Source of the DNA: Rutstroemia sp. NJR-2017a BVV2
Lineage: Eukaryota; Ascomycota; Leotiomycetes; Helotiales; Rutstroemiaceae
Assembly: GCA_002946415.1 (NCBI GenBank)
Contig: NJPS01000010.1
Span: 1,116,001-1,180,000, forward strand
Direction of reading: 5' to 3'
Length of the DNA stretch: 64,000 bases
Shown: positions 37,140 to 47,068 of the stretch, in pieces
How positions within the stretch are numbered: position 1 is the first letter of the stretch
Layout of the letters: every line of letters begins with the position of its first letter
Notes under the pieces: generated by a model
What the model was told of the DNA's origin: nothing
Databases searched by the model: none
Seen by the model: only the letters and a program-made list of their open reading frames with translations
Program-made: the position numbers and the translations under genes

Positions 37140-37928
37140 GAGATATTAAGTGTTATGTCCTTACAATCGAAGTTATTCCAGGTAAGTTGTCTCGGGGCTC
37201 TAAGGCAACTTGGCTAGCAAGCAACTTGGCTAGCAAGCAACTTGGTGCGGGCAACTGGCTAGGCAACTTGGTCTGAAATTGTCTTATGGTCGCAAGACAA
37301 TTTGAAGATGTTTAATCAGGTGCTGGGGCAATTATTTCACGGTGATAAGGCAACTTGCAGGAGTAGTTTGATATCAGGCTAGCAGATGGGGATTCGAGCG
37401 ATAAATACAATTGGTACCTAACAAAGTACTGAATACAATGAAGATTTGAGTTGAGCACGAAGCTCCATATACTAAGGAAATCCATCCGACTTATATAGAC
37501 CTTCGTTCTTACAAAGTACCTTGGGATCCCATGGAGCCGAATCCTCGATTCTACGGTCCCCAGGGATCCATCATGTGACGCCTGTGGGGTTCTACTATGA
37601 CTAGCCAGTCATTGAGCCTAAGGTCCCCAGGTCATATGGTAGGTTCGTAACAAGATAATAATAGATAATAAATAGTAATTATTATTAAATATAAAGTTTT
37701 ATATTCTAAGGAAACTATTTAGTTATATAGATCTTCGATCTTAGGAACCTAAGGAGCCTATAGGATCTATCTACTCCAAGAGCCTAAGGTCCCCATGGTC
37801 ACATGCTCTGCATAGGTCGTAACAACAAGGTGATTATTGCGACAGATATAGCAATTTCTCCGTAAACTAAATTAATCATCTCCAAATCTACAAGAACCTA
37901 TCTATCTCCAACAAACAAATCCCCACAC
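37140..37928. mobile_element. Diverged LTR-like relics and a short tandem repeat
   Basis: Two related blocks are visible, about 37461-37652 and 37695-37826. Both run from a TATA..CTAAGGAAA start, through TTATATAGA and CTTCG, to a shared 16-base stretch GAGCCTAAGGTCCCCA (37614-37629 and 37780-37795), and end in GTAACAA. The second is more AT-rich, as expected if C-to-T mutation has acted on repeats. Upstream, AACTTGGCTAGCAAGC is repeated in tandem at 37207-37238 with partial copies to about 37280. The form suggests remnants of an LTR retroelement, but no coding part is left. Confidence 0.5.
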
Positions 37929-38724
37929 CTACCACCCCACTTCCCGCATCTCACCTCCCTCATACTCCCACTGCGTGCCGCCGGGATACTCATCAATATC
38001 ATCCATCACAAGCCTAACCACCACCTCCGCGCCCTCCTTCGGATCCTTCCCCGCCTCATTCCACCACGCAAGAACCGTTTTCAATAACCCCAGCGCCGCT
38101 GCATAATATTTAATCATTGATCCTCCTCCTCCCTCTCCTCCTCCTCCTCCCCCCCGAGCTCATCCTCCAAACCCTGCAACTGCGCCGTCAGCCCCCCCAC
38201 CGCCGTCTTTGAAACCGGAAGACGACGCATAGGCTTGTCGAGGTTGTTGCTGATACTCCCGAGCCCGGAGGTGATATTGATGACTTTTGGATGCGGGGGT
38301 CTGTACAGCAGAGGGCGGAAAGCGGCGCGCATGCAGGCGAGGCGGCGGAGGTGAGGTTCGTGCTGAGAAGACTAGTGTAGGTGCTGCGGAGGGATGATGC
38401 GTCTGCGTCTGCTTCGGGGAGGGATGTTGATGTGCCGGTGTTGTTGATAAGGACTTTTTACTGAGCGTCAGATACGCAATTCATTGGAATGCATACTCAC
38501 TCACCATCAAGCCTGCCATACTTCCCACCACCGCAGCGATGTCGGTGTCGTTGGTGACATCGGTTTTGAGCAAGTCGAGAGGAGCAGTAATGCCGGTATT
38601 GCGCGCCTTGCGGCCGGCGAGGATGTAGTGCGAGGAAGGGTCGCGGGTGGCGGCGAGGTGGATGATGGCGAGGCCGAGACCGCGGTTGGCGCCGGTGAGG
38701 AGGATGGTTTTGGGGGGTGGGCAT
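37929..38724 (-). pseudogene. Short-chain dehydrogenase/reductase (SDR) pseudogene with several frameshifts
   Basis: The minus strand carries SDR motifs in order but in different frames: KTILLTGANRGLGLAI (NAD(P)-binding TGxxxGxG), LLKTDVTNDTDIAAVV, then GGKYGRLD. An intron ending in AAAAAG gives VLINNTG (the NNAG-type motif), then NLTSA, MRAAFRPLLY, PKVINITSGLGSISN (catalytic Ser region), and finally IKYYAAALGLLKT with the end GGTQWEYEGGEMREV. At least four one-base shifts are needed: near the initiator C-tract, before GGKYGRLD, after NLTSA (a GCC/CTC stretch) and in the GAG-rich tract near 38120-38160. The active-site Tyr-x-x-x-Lys appears degraded (RLPVSKTAV). The breaks lie in simple sequence, so assembly error is a rival explanation, though nearby genes are intact. 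Confidence 0.75.
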
Positions 38725-38984
38725 TTTGTGGAGAGGTATGGGGATGGGGACGAGGGTTGGAGGCTGGGAGGGTGGTGTGTGGGGGTAGAGAGGAGGGAGT
38801 GTGGTTCATTAGGGAGGTTCTTTGTCGAGACTCGATGAAGTGAAGTCTGTCGTTTGTATAGAGGAGTTGTGCCGCACTCTGACATACATATATGCCCTCC
38901 TAGCTTGCGAGGAATCATAATATCCGTTAATATCCAACGCCTCCAAACAGCATACGCCGTTTCGTTATGCAACACTCAAACTCA

Positions 38985-39147
38985 AGACGTTGGATTAGAT
39001 TCATTGATAGCACTTGAGCTGCGAGACAGCGTCGATGGTGGAAACAAACTGTTGGAAATCATGAGCTCCGTTAGTATCGCTGAGCTCGGGGGAATTGCTG
39101 CTAAGGGTTTGGGAAGATTTCAGTTTAAATACAGTGGGCTTATTTGA
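38985..39147 (+). pseudogene. Relic of a polyketide synthase terminal acyl-carrier-protein domain
   Basis: The frame reads DVGLDSLIALELRDSV, which is the phosphopantetheine attachment motif of fungal type I PKS carrier domains (DSL core, Ser as attachment site). It continues with LLEIMSSVSIAELGGIAAKG, the usual last helix of such domains, then a stop at 39145-39147. A stretch normally found between the two parts is shortened. No ketosynthase, acyltransferase or other PKS domain is seen in the neighbouring sequence, so this is an isolated tail fragment. Confidence 0.6.
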
Positions 39148-39449
39148 CATTGGATAGCAATATCGGCTGGCGGTCTCGGAAAACAAAAGGATATCCACGA
39201 CAATAGCAACACTATGAACATGTCCCAGACTGGTAATTCAGGAATCATGGTAGTTCAATTCAATTGCTGCTCCTATTTCTCCGATTGCCAATTCACCTAC
39301 TCCCTATTCGCCCAGATCATCATATCATCGAATCATGACTCAAAGAACTGTTAATCCATCAACATCATACACGCGCACCTCCCCCCGTCCACCCTCTCAA
39401 TCCATAACCACCACGCCAAGCAAAATTAGACATTACCCTCAACCCCTCC

Positions 39450-41317
39450 CTAGACCCTCCCAGTCCCCCACCCCCTCTTCATCTCCCTATCCCACAGCAC
39501 CACTAAATTACTATTAACATACACCAACGTCAACACCAGCACCGCAACCGCCAGTAACCAAATCCCAAAATTGCTCAAGAGAGGCTTCTCCCTCACCAAC
39601 CTATCCAACTCATTCATGCCCTTCCCCTGCCTCACTCCGCGATCCTGCACCACATCCTCCTTGCCCTCCCACGGCACAGTCAGTCCTCTATCCTGCAGGA
39701 TCTGCTCCGTGGTGATCTTCGCGCCCGCCAGCACAATCGGCACACCGGTTCCCGGATGGGTTGACGCGCCGACGAAATATACGCCTTTGATATTTGGATG
39801 TTTGGTTTTGGGGCGGAAGGCCAGGACGTTGAAGAAAGAGTGGGAGAGCCCGAGGATGGAGCCCTTGTCGAGGTTGAAGCGGGATTCCCATGAGGTAGGG
39901 GTATTGAGTTCTTCGTGGATGATGAGGGGTTCGAGCGGTTCGCAATGCGTGCGGGATTCTATGGTTTGGATGATCTTCTTGCGTGTGGATTCTACGATCG
40001 AAGGCCAGTCTTGTTCTTGGGAGAGACCGGCACCGGAAGAGAGCTCGGGGCGGTTTTTGGTGGTTGATTTGAGGAGGTGGCCGACTGGGACTAGGACGAC
40101 GATGGAGTCCTTTCCACTAGGTGCTGCTGTTGCGTCGACTCGTGAAGGGACGTTTACATAGAAGGACGGTTCATCGGGAATTGATTGCCTATCGAATATA
40201 GAGTCAAAGGACTCTCGATACTCATCTGCAAGGAAGATGTTGTGTGCATTAAGTTGTGGAACCTGCCCTGATAGGGCCCAGTAGAAGGATATAGAGCTGC
40301 AAGAACCGGCTCGCTTCTGTAGCGATTTGGCGTAAGAATTGGAAGTGGAGGTGGGGAATAAATTGTTATATGCGTAGACCAAATCTGCATTGACCACAAC
40401 AAGATCTGCAGTGAGTTTCTCGCCAGATTCCAGAATGACCCCAGTAGTGGTTTTACCATCAGGGGTGGTTAGGACTGAAGCGACTGGCGTGTTAAGGCGG
40501 ATGTCAACGCCAAGTCGCTCGCATATCCGAACTAGAGCTGCGACGACAGCATGGAATCCGCCGACCGGATACCATATACCTTCCGCTAGTTCGGTGTATT
40601 GGAGTAATGAGTATGTTCCAGGAGCATCGAACGGTGACATGCCCATATACATGCTACCGAATGTGAAGACGCGCCTTAACCTCTCTGTCCAGAAGTATTT
40701 CGCAGCTCGAGAGTATATGCTCTCAAAAGGATGAAGGTCAAATAGGTGGGCAAGAAAACTAGGCCTCAACAGGTTGAATATTGAAGTGAAGTTCTTGTGC
40801 AAAACTTCTCTCACGCTCACCTCATAATGTCGATGAGCTTCTTCCATCCAATTCAGGTATCTCTCAAACCCGTCCTTTCCCTCCCATTTTTCAATCTCCC
40901 TCTTCATCACACTGGTATCTGTGCTCAATTGAAAGCTCTCTCCGTCCCCAAACCACAGATTGTAATTCGGTTCACATTTCAGTAACTCCACGCCTTCTTT
41001 TTCGAGTGATGTGTCTAAATCATGAAATGTTTCCTTGAACATTTTCGGTAGGAGAAGAAGGGAGGGTCCCTGGTCGAATCGATATCCTTCATGGTGAATT
41101 AAACTGCAGCGACCGCCAGTGAAGTTATTCTTTTCGAGCACCGTTACCGAAAAACCTGCCTTTGCCAGGCGCGCAGCCGTTGCGATTCCTCCAACTCCTG
41201 CGCCTGTTTAAACACAACATCAGTATCAGAAGGTAAAGCAAGCAGACCGGATACCGTGGGGCAATATGAACAGAGCTTACCAATGACAATGGCACTTTTC
41301 TTCTTTTCTTCAGCCAT
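39450..41317 (-). CDS. carB: Phytoene desaturase (carotenoid biosynthesis)
   Basis: The enzyme introduces several double bases-removing desaturations into phytoene to give lycopene-type carotenoids, using FAD at a membrane. Two exons, 41317-41281 and 41203-39450, with a 77-bp intron, give 596 aa, the usual length for fungal CarB. The splice restores SAIVIGAGVGGIATAARLAK, the FAD-binding Rossmann loop. Further landmarks are GGRCSLIHHEGYRFDQGPSL, MGMSPFDAPGTYSLLQYTE, GIWYPVGGF and GVYFVGASTHPGTGVPIVLA, the bacterial/fungal phytoene dehydrogenase signature. A C-terminal helix (LLAVAVLVLTLVYV) should anchor it. It follows carRA on the same strand, 422 bp downstream. Confidence 0.96.
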
Positions 41318-41739
41318 AATGAGTGAATTGGAAATCCTCTATCTGTCGCGACGATAGGAAAAAGAAGCTATTCACATGTTGTGAGAAGAAAAGATACCTC
41401 GTACATTGACTAGGCTATCCAAAGATGTCTTAGTATATCGTCCCACCCCAGTAATGACGCTCTACAATTTTCAGATGGCTGTCTGTAGTCCGTGCGTTAC
41501 CTCTACTGTATCTGCTACTATCACTTCCCTGTTGGTTTAGCGTGCAATATCCCTGTCAAGATCTTTTCACATGCACTTTTGAAATTCGGCATATGTCACT
41601 CAGAAAAGTGCCATGCCTTTGCACCGTACAGATTTCAATATTTTCAGTAAGTAGCAACAACATGCAATTAATATGGTGATCTATCACCTGACTCTAGTAT
41701 ACAGAACAGAGACGAATTTCATTATGGTATCCCCTATCC

Positions 41740-43634
41740 CTATCCCCGACTTAACGCCTTCCAAGCAACCCAAATGCGTCTAGATTTCGGAACCGTAGCT
41801 TTTTGGCCGCGGCTGACCTGGTAACCCCGCTCTTTCATTACCCTTCCGATTTCCACATAACTTTCCACCGCGACTCTCATCGGCGCTCTCGTATCAACGG
41901 GGATCTGCTCTATTGCCGGACGCGCCTCTCTGTAAATGCCAAATGCCTTTTCCAGTAATCGGCCGCGTAATCTATCAATCGACGGACTCGAAGGGTTCTC
42001 TACCACCTGCTGTGGCTTAATTTCTTCCTCTTCGAGCCAGCATGAAGGAAGGTATACCCTTCCGATTGCGGCATCCTTCATTACGTCTCTTGCAATGTTG
42101 ATATACTGTAGTGCAATCCCCATTCGAGCGCCTGCTTGGATAAGGTGATGACGTTTCGCAGCTGGAACCGTATACGAGGAGTGATGAAATATTAGTTCTA
42201 AGCACATCTCCGCCACGGTCCCGGCAACACGTGTGCTATACAAACTAAGATCATCCTCGCTCTCGATTGGAAACTTCCTGGCAGTACCCGACGATCTCTT
42301 TTGGTGAAATTCTAGGTCCGTCTTGAAGCCTTCCAATAGTTCGTACAGCGGTTTTGGTGACAAAATATGAGCCGGTAAAAGTCGAAGCGCGGCCTGCGTA
42401 GAAGAGGGGAAATTATCTCTGGTATATGAGTCGGAATCTGATTGTTTTGTAGTTTTTCCGGGGATGTTGGAGGTATATCTCAGATCCAGGTAGTGTGTGA
42501 GTTTGGTAACCCATGCCTGAGCTTCGGAAATGGTACTCGCATCGTCGACGAGGTCATCAGCAACTCGACAGAATGAGTAGCTTAATCATGTTAGCGCGAG
42601 TCAGACTTGACAAAGAACATGTACTTACAGGAGAATTAAATCTATGCGGAGACGGCCGTTGAAGACAGCGCTAGCCAGGTAAAAGCTCCTGCTCTTCTTC
42701 TGCAGTCTCACCACAGCTTGGCGGACACCTGCGATTCGCTCGAGATCATATTTCGATGTATCAGTCAAAAGCGCATGCACAAGCATTGCTGGAGATGGCA
42801 GAGATGGAACGTCCGGGAATAGATCCGGAAATGTCAGTAAGATCGCCATAGCATGATCAAACGCCACAAGACCAAACACGATGAGAATGTTGGTCGCAAG
42901 GAAGAAAATAGCTTCTTCAATTTCAAGGCCATCCCAGAGATGGATGCCCAATTTTGTTCCACCCTCAATCGTCCATGTTCCTCTTCGTAATGCTAGCGTG
43001 TCCACGAACCAGAGATATACCGTCGGTACCGCGATTGGGACGAGAGTGCTGGCATATGGGAGACCGATGAGAAATTGATATGATAAAGTCCAGAGAAGTA
43101 GCGCGAAGGGTCCTGCCCAGATCAGAATTAAGCCCAAATATGTTCCTTTGCCGTTTTGCCAGATCAGAAAACCCCCTGCCGTAATCAGAGCTCCCAAAAC
43201 CAATTGCCCAATATTTCGCGCCGTGCTCATAGGAGTGCGCGCATGTTGGTCTTTTCGTCCTACCAGATAAGCCGAATGAAAGACCGGTCTGCTCAGGAGC
43301 AGATAGAGAAGAGTGGTGTTGTATGTTTGTATCACGAAGAAAAAGAGCTCCTCCGCGGGTATTGAGAACAATTTAGGACCAACAATGACATGCGGCGGGT
43401 AGGTCCATATTTTGCGCCGGATGAGATAGGAATCCCAGGGTATAGTAGAAACGACAGCAATGGCGATGAGGAATAATATCTTGTAGATGTCTATCCGATG
43501 AAGGAGAGGTCGGCATACGTAGGTCAAGGCGATGGCCGGTGGTATGGTGAACTTGAGATGACTTTCCGACAGTTAGCACAGGTTAAAAATGGCCAATTGC
43601 GATATACGAACACTAAAGCATAATCGAAGCCCAT
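41740..43634 (-). CDS. carRA: Bifunctional lycopene cyclase / phytoene synthase
   Basis: This is the fungal fusion enzyme that makes phytoene from two geranylgeranyl diphosphates and cyclises lycopene. Three exons, 43634-43612, 43561-42629 and 42580-41740, give 598 aa. The start MGFDYALVHLKFTIPPAIAL is the usual N-terminus. The cyclase half (about residues 1-240) has seven hydrophobic segments with TIPWDSYLIRRKIWTYP, AEELFFFVIQTYNTTLLY and HLWDGLEIEEAIFFLATN. The synthase half has the metal-binding RVADDLVDD after the second splice and NIARDVMKDAAIGRVYLP as the second acidic motif. It is divergent from carX across 1.48 kb. In Fusarium the same genes are clustered and light-induced; light control here is inferred. 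Confidence 0.97.
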
Positions 43635-45109
43635 ATTTTCAAGTCGAGATAAGTAGGTGTGCGGAATTAGAGACCAGGCAGATTCATTGCTCTATATCAA
43701 AATAGCACAATAGCGAGGGACACAAAGTACCGACAGACTGCAAACTGCCACCTTCCGATTTCTACAAAGTGTAGATGGAGTCGCGTCCCGGCCACAGCGA
43801 CTACGAAGTGTACAGAGTATACGAATGTACGTGGAATTGATTGGATCTAACGTGGTGAATCAAAAATACTAAACATTAAACATTGTACACCTGGCACTTG
43901 CGGTCAGAGCGGTAGCGAGTCTGGGTATAGGTATAGATACGGGGTTGGCGTGAATGCGTGAATGCGTGAATGCGTGAATCCTTCCTCGTCCCAAACCAAG
44001 GACTTGGTTCCCCCAATCTATTCTGCTTGTATTCCGTGCGCTTTGTGAGGTCGGGTCGGAAAAGAAGGAATCTGGGAATAAGTTACGAGAAAGGCGGTTC
44101 TTCGATTCTTCGACAAGCATTTCTGTGCATTTCTGTGCCTCGTTTATTTCCTCCGTTGACTGCCCCGCTCATGACGTTGGAACTGGTCACCCTTCGAAGA
44201 TCTCCTCTCCTCGCAGAGTCAGGCTGTCAGAGGGAGTGAAGAGTGTCGGATCTGTCGGCTGTCGGGACTCGGGGATAGAGACGGGCACATGACATGGGCG
44301 AAAGAAAGGATTAAGAATTGTGAAAGGACATAGACATGGACATGGACGTCGAGCATAAAAACCCTTTCATGGTGACATACTTCGTACGATGTGTAAAGCT
44401 GTGCAAGGTGGGATTCTGGCGTTTTGGGTATATTTTAGTCAAGATGGCCGTGCGAAGTCGAGGAAACCTGGAAATGTACAGGGATCAGAGAATGCAGGTG
44501 CAGCTCGTTTGGAGTGCAAGCATGTAGCCGGATCGGGATTAGCAGCCTCCATGTCGTCAGTGTGCACGGCGTTAGCGGGAACGTCTCAGAGATGAGTGAC
44601 TGGACGATTCTCAGATCCAGACCTGCTTCGTTACCACAACGCAACATGATGTTCAAGGTCTGTCTATCGCCCGCCCAGCAAACAATCACTGCTGCCGGTG
44701 CTTGGCGACTCCTCTTTCTGTCGTCATATCCATACAACGGCGGCCGTAGTCCACTTTGGGTAGCTTAGCTCAACCTTCTTTCTTTCTTTCTTTCTTTCAT
44801 GTGAACTTGGTGAAGGTATTGTACGTACGGTCCGGTACATACACTGCGTACTGCGATTTGGCTAACAGACGTTGCCTCCGATTCTATACTCCTTTACTTC
44901 ATACTTGACGCGCGCATAGGTACAATGTGCTCATTGCTTGCCTTTTCACCCCGTTTTACGCTGTTCTAGAAGCTATTTACTGCGCTAATCCTCTGTTATA
45001 TACTTCCATCACCGCACTGTTGTATACTGGTTCCTTAAATTGGCTTCAAGTTACACATGTTGATATCGATGCTTCCGTTTCACACTATTTCTCTACTCAT
45101 TCTACACAC
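43635..45109. promoter_or_regulatory. Divergent promoter region between carRA and carX
   Basis: This 1.48 kb stretch lies between the starts of two carotenoid genes and has no gene of its own. It contains four exact GCGTGAAT units at 43948-43979 and a run of TTTC units at 44776-44799 upstream of carX. No specific light-response site was established. Shared control of the two genes is an inference from their divergent arrangement. Confidence 0.5.
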
Positions 45110-47068
45110 ATGACGTTCGTCGATGAGAAAGAGACCAGGCCTAACAAACAGCACCCATATCTCCATGGCAATTTTGCACCCATCCATCGAGTGCAGCCAT
45201 TGACTGCCTGCACCTATGCAGGCACAATCCCGCAGGAGCTCGCCGGCGGGGAGTATGTTCGCAATGGAGGGAATCCAGTAACAAACGAAGACCTGGGCAG
45301 AGACGCACACTGGTTCGATGGTGATGGCATGCTAAGCGGGGTAGCATTCCGACGTGGAGACAATGGCGAGATTCAACCGCAGTTCGTGAATCAATATATT
45401 CTCACGGATGTTTACCTTTCGAGCATTTCGACTCCGTCTCTTCGCATGCCTATCCTTCCAAGTATTGCAACACTAGTCAATCCTGCTTCGACTCTAATCG
45501 CAATTATCCTCCGCATATTTCGAACCATTTTGCTCGTCATCCTCTCGAACCTTCCCGGGTCTGCACAGGCCATTAAGAAGATCAGTGTAGCAAATACAAG
45601 TGTTCTATATCACGATGGAAGGGCGCTGGCGACTTGTGAGAGTGGTCCACCCATTCGAATTTCTTTGCCTGGATTAGAAACCATTGGCTGGTATGATGGT
45701 GTTCGAGCACAAGGGGAACCGATTGAGGAGGAAAAATCTGGTGAAGTATTTGGTGGAAATGGTCTCATTGGCTTCATGAAGGAATGGACAACCGCTCATC
45801 CTCGCATGGACCCTATCACGAATGAATTAATGCTTTTTCATTCTACTTTTGCACCACCATACGTACACTATTCTATTTTACCCAGCACGCACAACAGTTC
45901 AAAACAACAACCGCGACTCGTCAATGCCACCGTTCCTGGGGTCAAATCGGCCAAGATGATGCATGATTTTGGAGTATCTCTTACTCATACAATCATTATG
46001 GATCTTCCTTTGTCACTTGACCCACTCAACCTTGCCAAGAATGAGCCTGTGGTCTCCTATGATCCAGCTGGTAAATCCAGATTTGGCGTATTCCCTAGAT
46101 GGCAACCGAATGCCATTCGATGGTTCGAAACAAAAGCCTGTTGTATATTCCACACAGCAAATACCTGGACAGAGATGGCCACTGGCCCTTCAACCAAAGA
46201 ATCGGAGGCGGTTTCAGTCAACATGCTTGCGTGCCGACTGACAAGTGCTTCGCTTGTCTTTAGCGCTGGTGATGTCGCAGCACCCATTCCTAAAACCAAT
46301 ACCCTCACAGCACCAGTCGAGGAAGATCAATGCCGATTATACTACTACCGCTTTTCTTTAACTGAAACTGAAAATGTCATCAGTCACCAATTCTCGCTGT
46401 CATCCATTCCTTTCGAATTTCCATCTTTGAGAGATTCCGCAGCAATGACAGAGGCTAGATATATCTATGGCTGTTCGGTTTCTGACAGCACATTCGGAGC
46501 AGCACTTGGTCGAGCCGTTAAGATCGATTCTCTAGTTAAGATTGATACCACTACATTGATCAATCGAGGAAAAGAATTAAACCTACCTCCAGTGATTGGC
46601 TGCGTTGATACTCGTAATGTCTCCGAGATTCTCGCATCAAACGACCTCAATGATCCCATCAAAATCTTCAAGATGCCGGAAGGTTTCTATGCCCAGGAAT
46701 CGAGATTCGTCCCTAGAGCAAACGGCGCTTCTGAAGACGACGGGTGGCTGCTGACCTATGTCTTTGATGAATCTCAACTCGACGAACAAGGCGTTGCTGG
46801 CCCTGCATCAAGAAGCGAATTATGGATCATCGACGCGAAAAACATGACAGACGTTGTATGTAAGATTAATTTACCACAGCGCGTTCCTTACGGTCTTCAC
46901 GGATGCTGGTTCAGCGAGGAAGAGATCAACAACCAACGACCATTCGAAACCATCAGGCATCTTCCCACGTCTAAAGGAAAAGATGTGGATTCTACGAGCA
47001 GTGGTGATAGCGTATGGATGGACATATGGATGAGTGTACGATATTGGGTAATGGACAAACTCGGTTGA
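45110..47068 (+). CDS. carX: Carotenoid cleavage oxygenase, retinal-forming CarX type
   Basis: CarX-type enzymes are non-heme iron dioxygenases that split beta-carotene symmetrically to give retinal, the chromophore of the neighbouring opsin. The single-exon frame from the ATG at 45110 gives 652 aa. The start MTFVDEKETRPNKQHPYLHG runs into NFAPIHRVQPLTACTYAG and GGEYVRNGGNPV, which is typical for CarX. The four iron-binding histidines sit in EWTTAHPRMDP, MMHDFGVSLTHT, CIFHTANTWTE and YGLHGCWF. HWFDGDGMLSGVAF is another conserved block. The hydrophobic patch near residues 135-160 (LIAIILRIFRTILLVILS) may dip into the membrane to reach the carotene. The frame is open upstream of 45110 but without an ATG. 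Confidence 0.94.
   Translation: MTFVDEKETRPNKQHPYLHGNFAPIHRVQPLTACTYAGTIPQELAGGEYVRNGGNPVTNEDLGRDAHWFDGDGMLSGVAFRRGDNGEIQPQFVNQYILTDVYLSSISTPSLRMPILPSIATLVNPASTLIAIILRIFRTILLVILSNLPGSAQAIKKISVANTSVLYHDGRALATCESGPPIRISLPGLETIGWYDGVRAQGEPIEEEKSGEVFGGNGLIGFMKEWTTAHPRMDPITNELMLFHSTFAPPYVHYSILPSTHNSSKQQPRLVNATVPGVKSAKMMHDFGVSLTHTIIMDLPLSLDPLNLAKNEPVVSYDPAGKSRFGVFPRWQPNAIRWFETKACCIFHTANTWTEMATGPSTKESEAVSVNMLACRLTSASLVFSAGDVAAPIPKTNTLTAPVEEDQCRLYYYRFSLTETENVISHQFSLSSIPFEFPSLRDSAAMTEARYIYGCSVSDSTFGAALGRAVKIDSLVKIDTTTLINRGKELNLPPVIGCVDTRNVSEILASNDLNDPIKIFKMPEGFYAQESRFVPRANGASEDDGWLLTYVFDESQLDEQGVAGPASRSELWIIDAKNMTDVVCKINLPQRVPYGLHGCWFSEEEINNQRPFETIRHLPTSKGKDVDSTSSGDSVWMDIWMSVRYWVMDKLG

Noticed and set aside
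44927..45109. Upstream extension of carX by 61 codons
   Set aside because: The extension begins at GTG, has no ATG, and the conserved CarX similarity starts only after the ATG at 45110.
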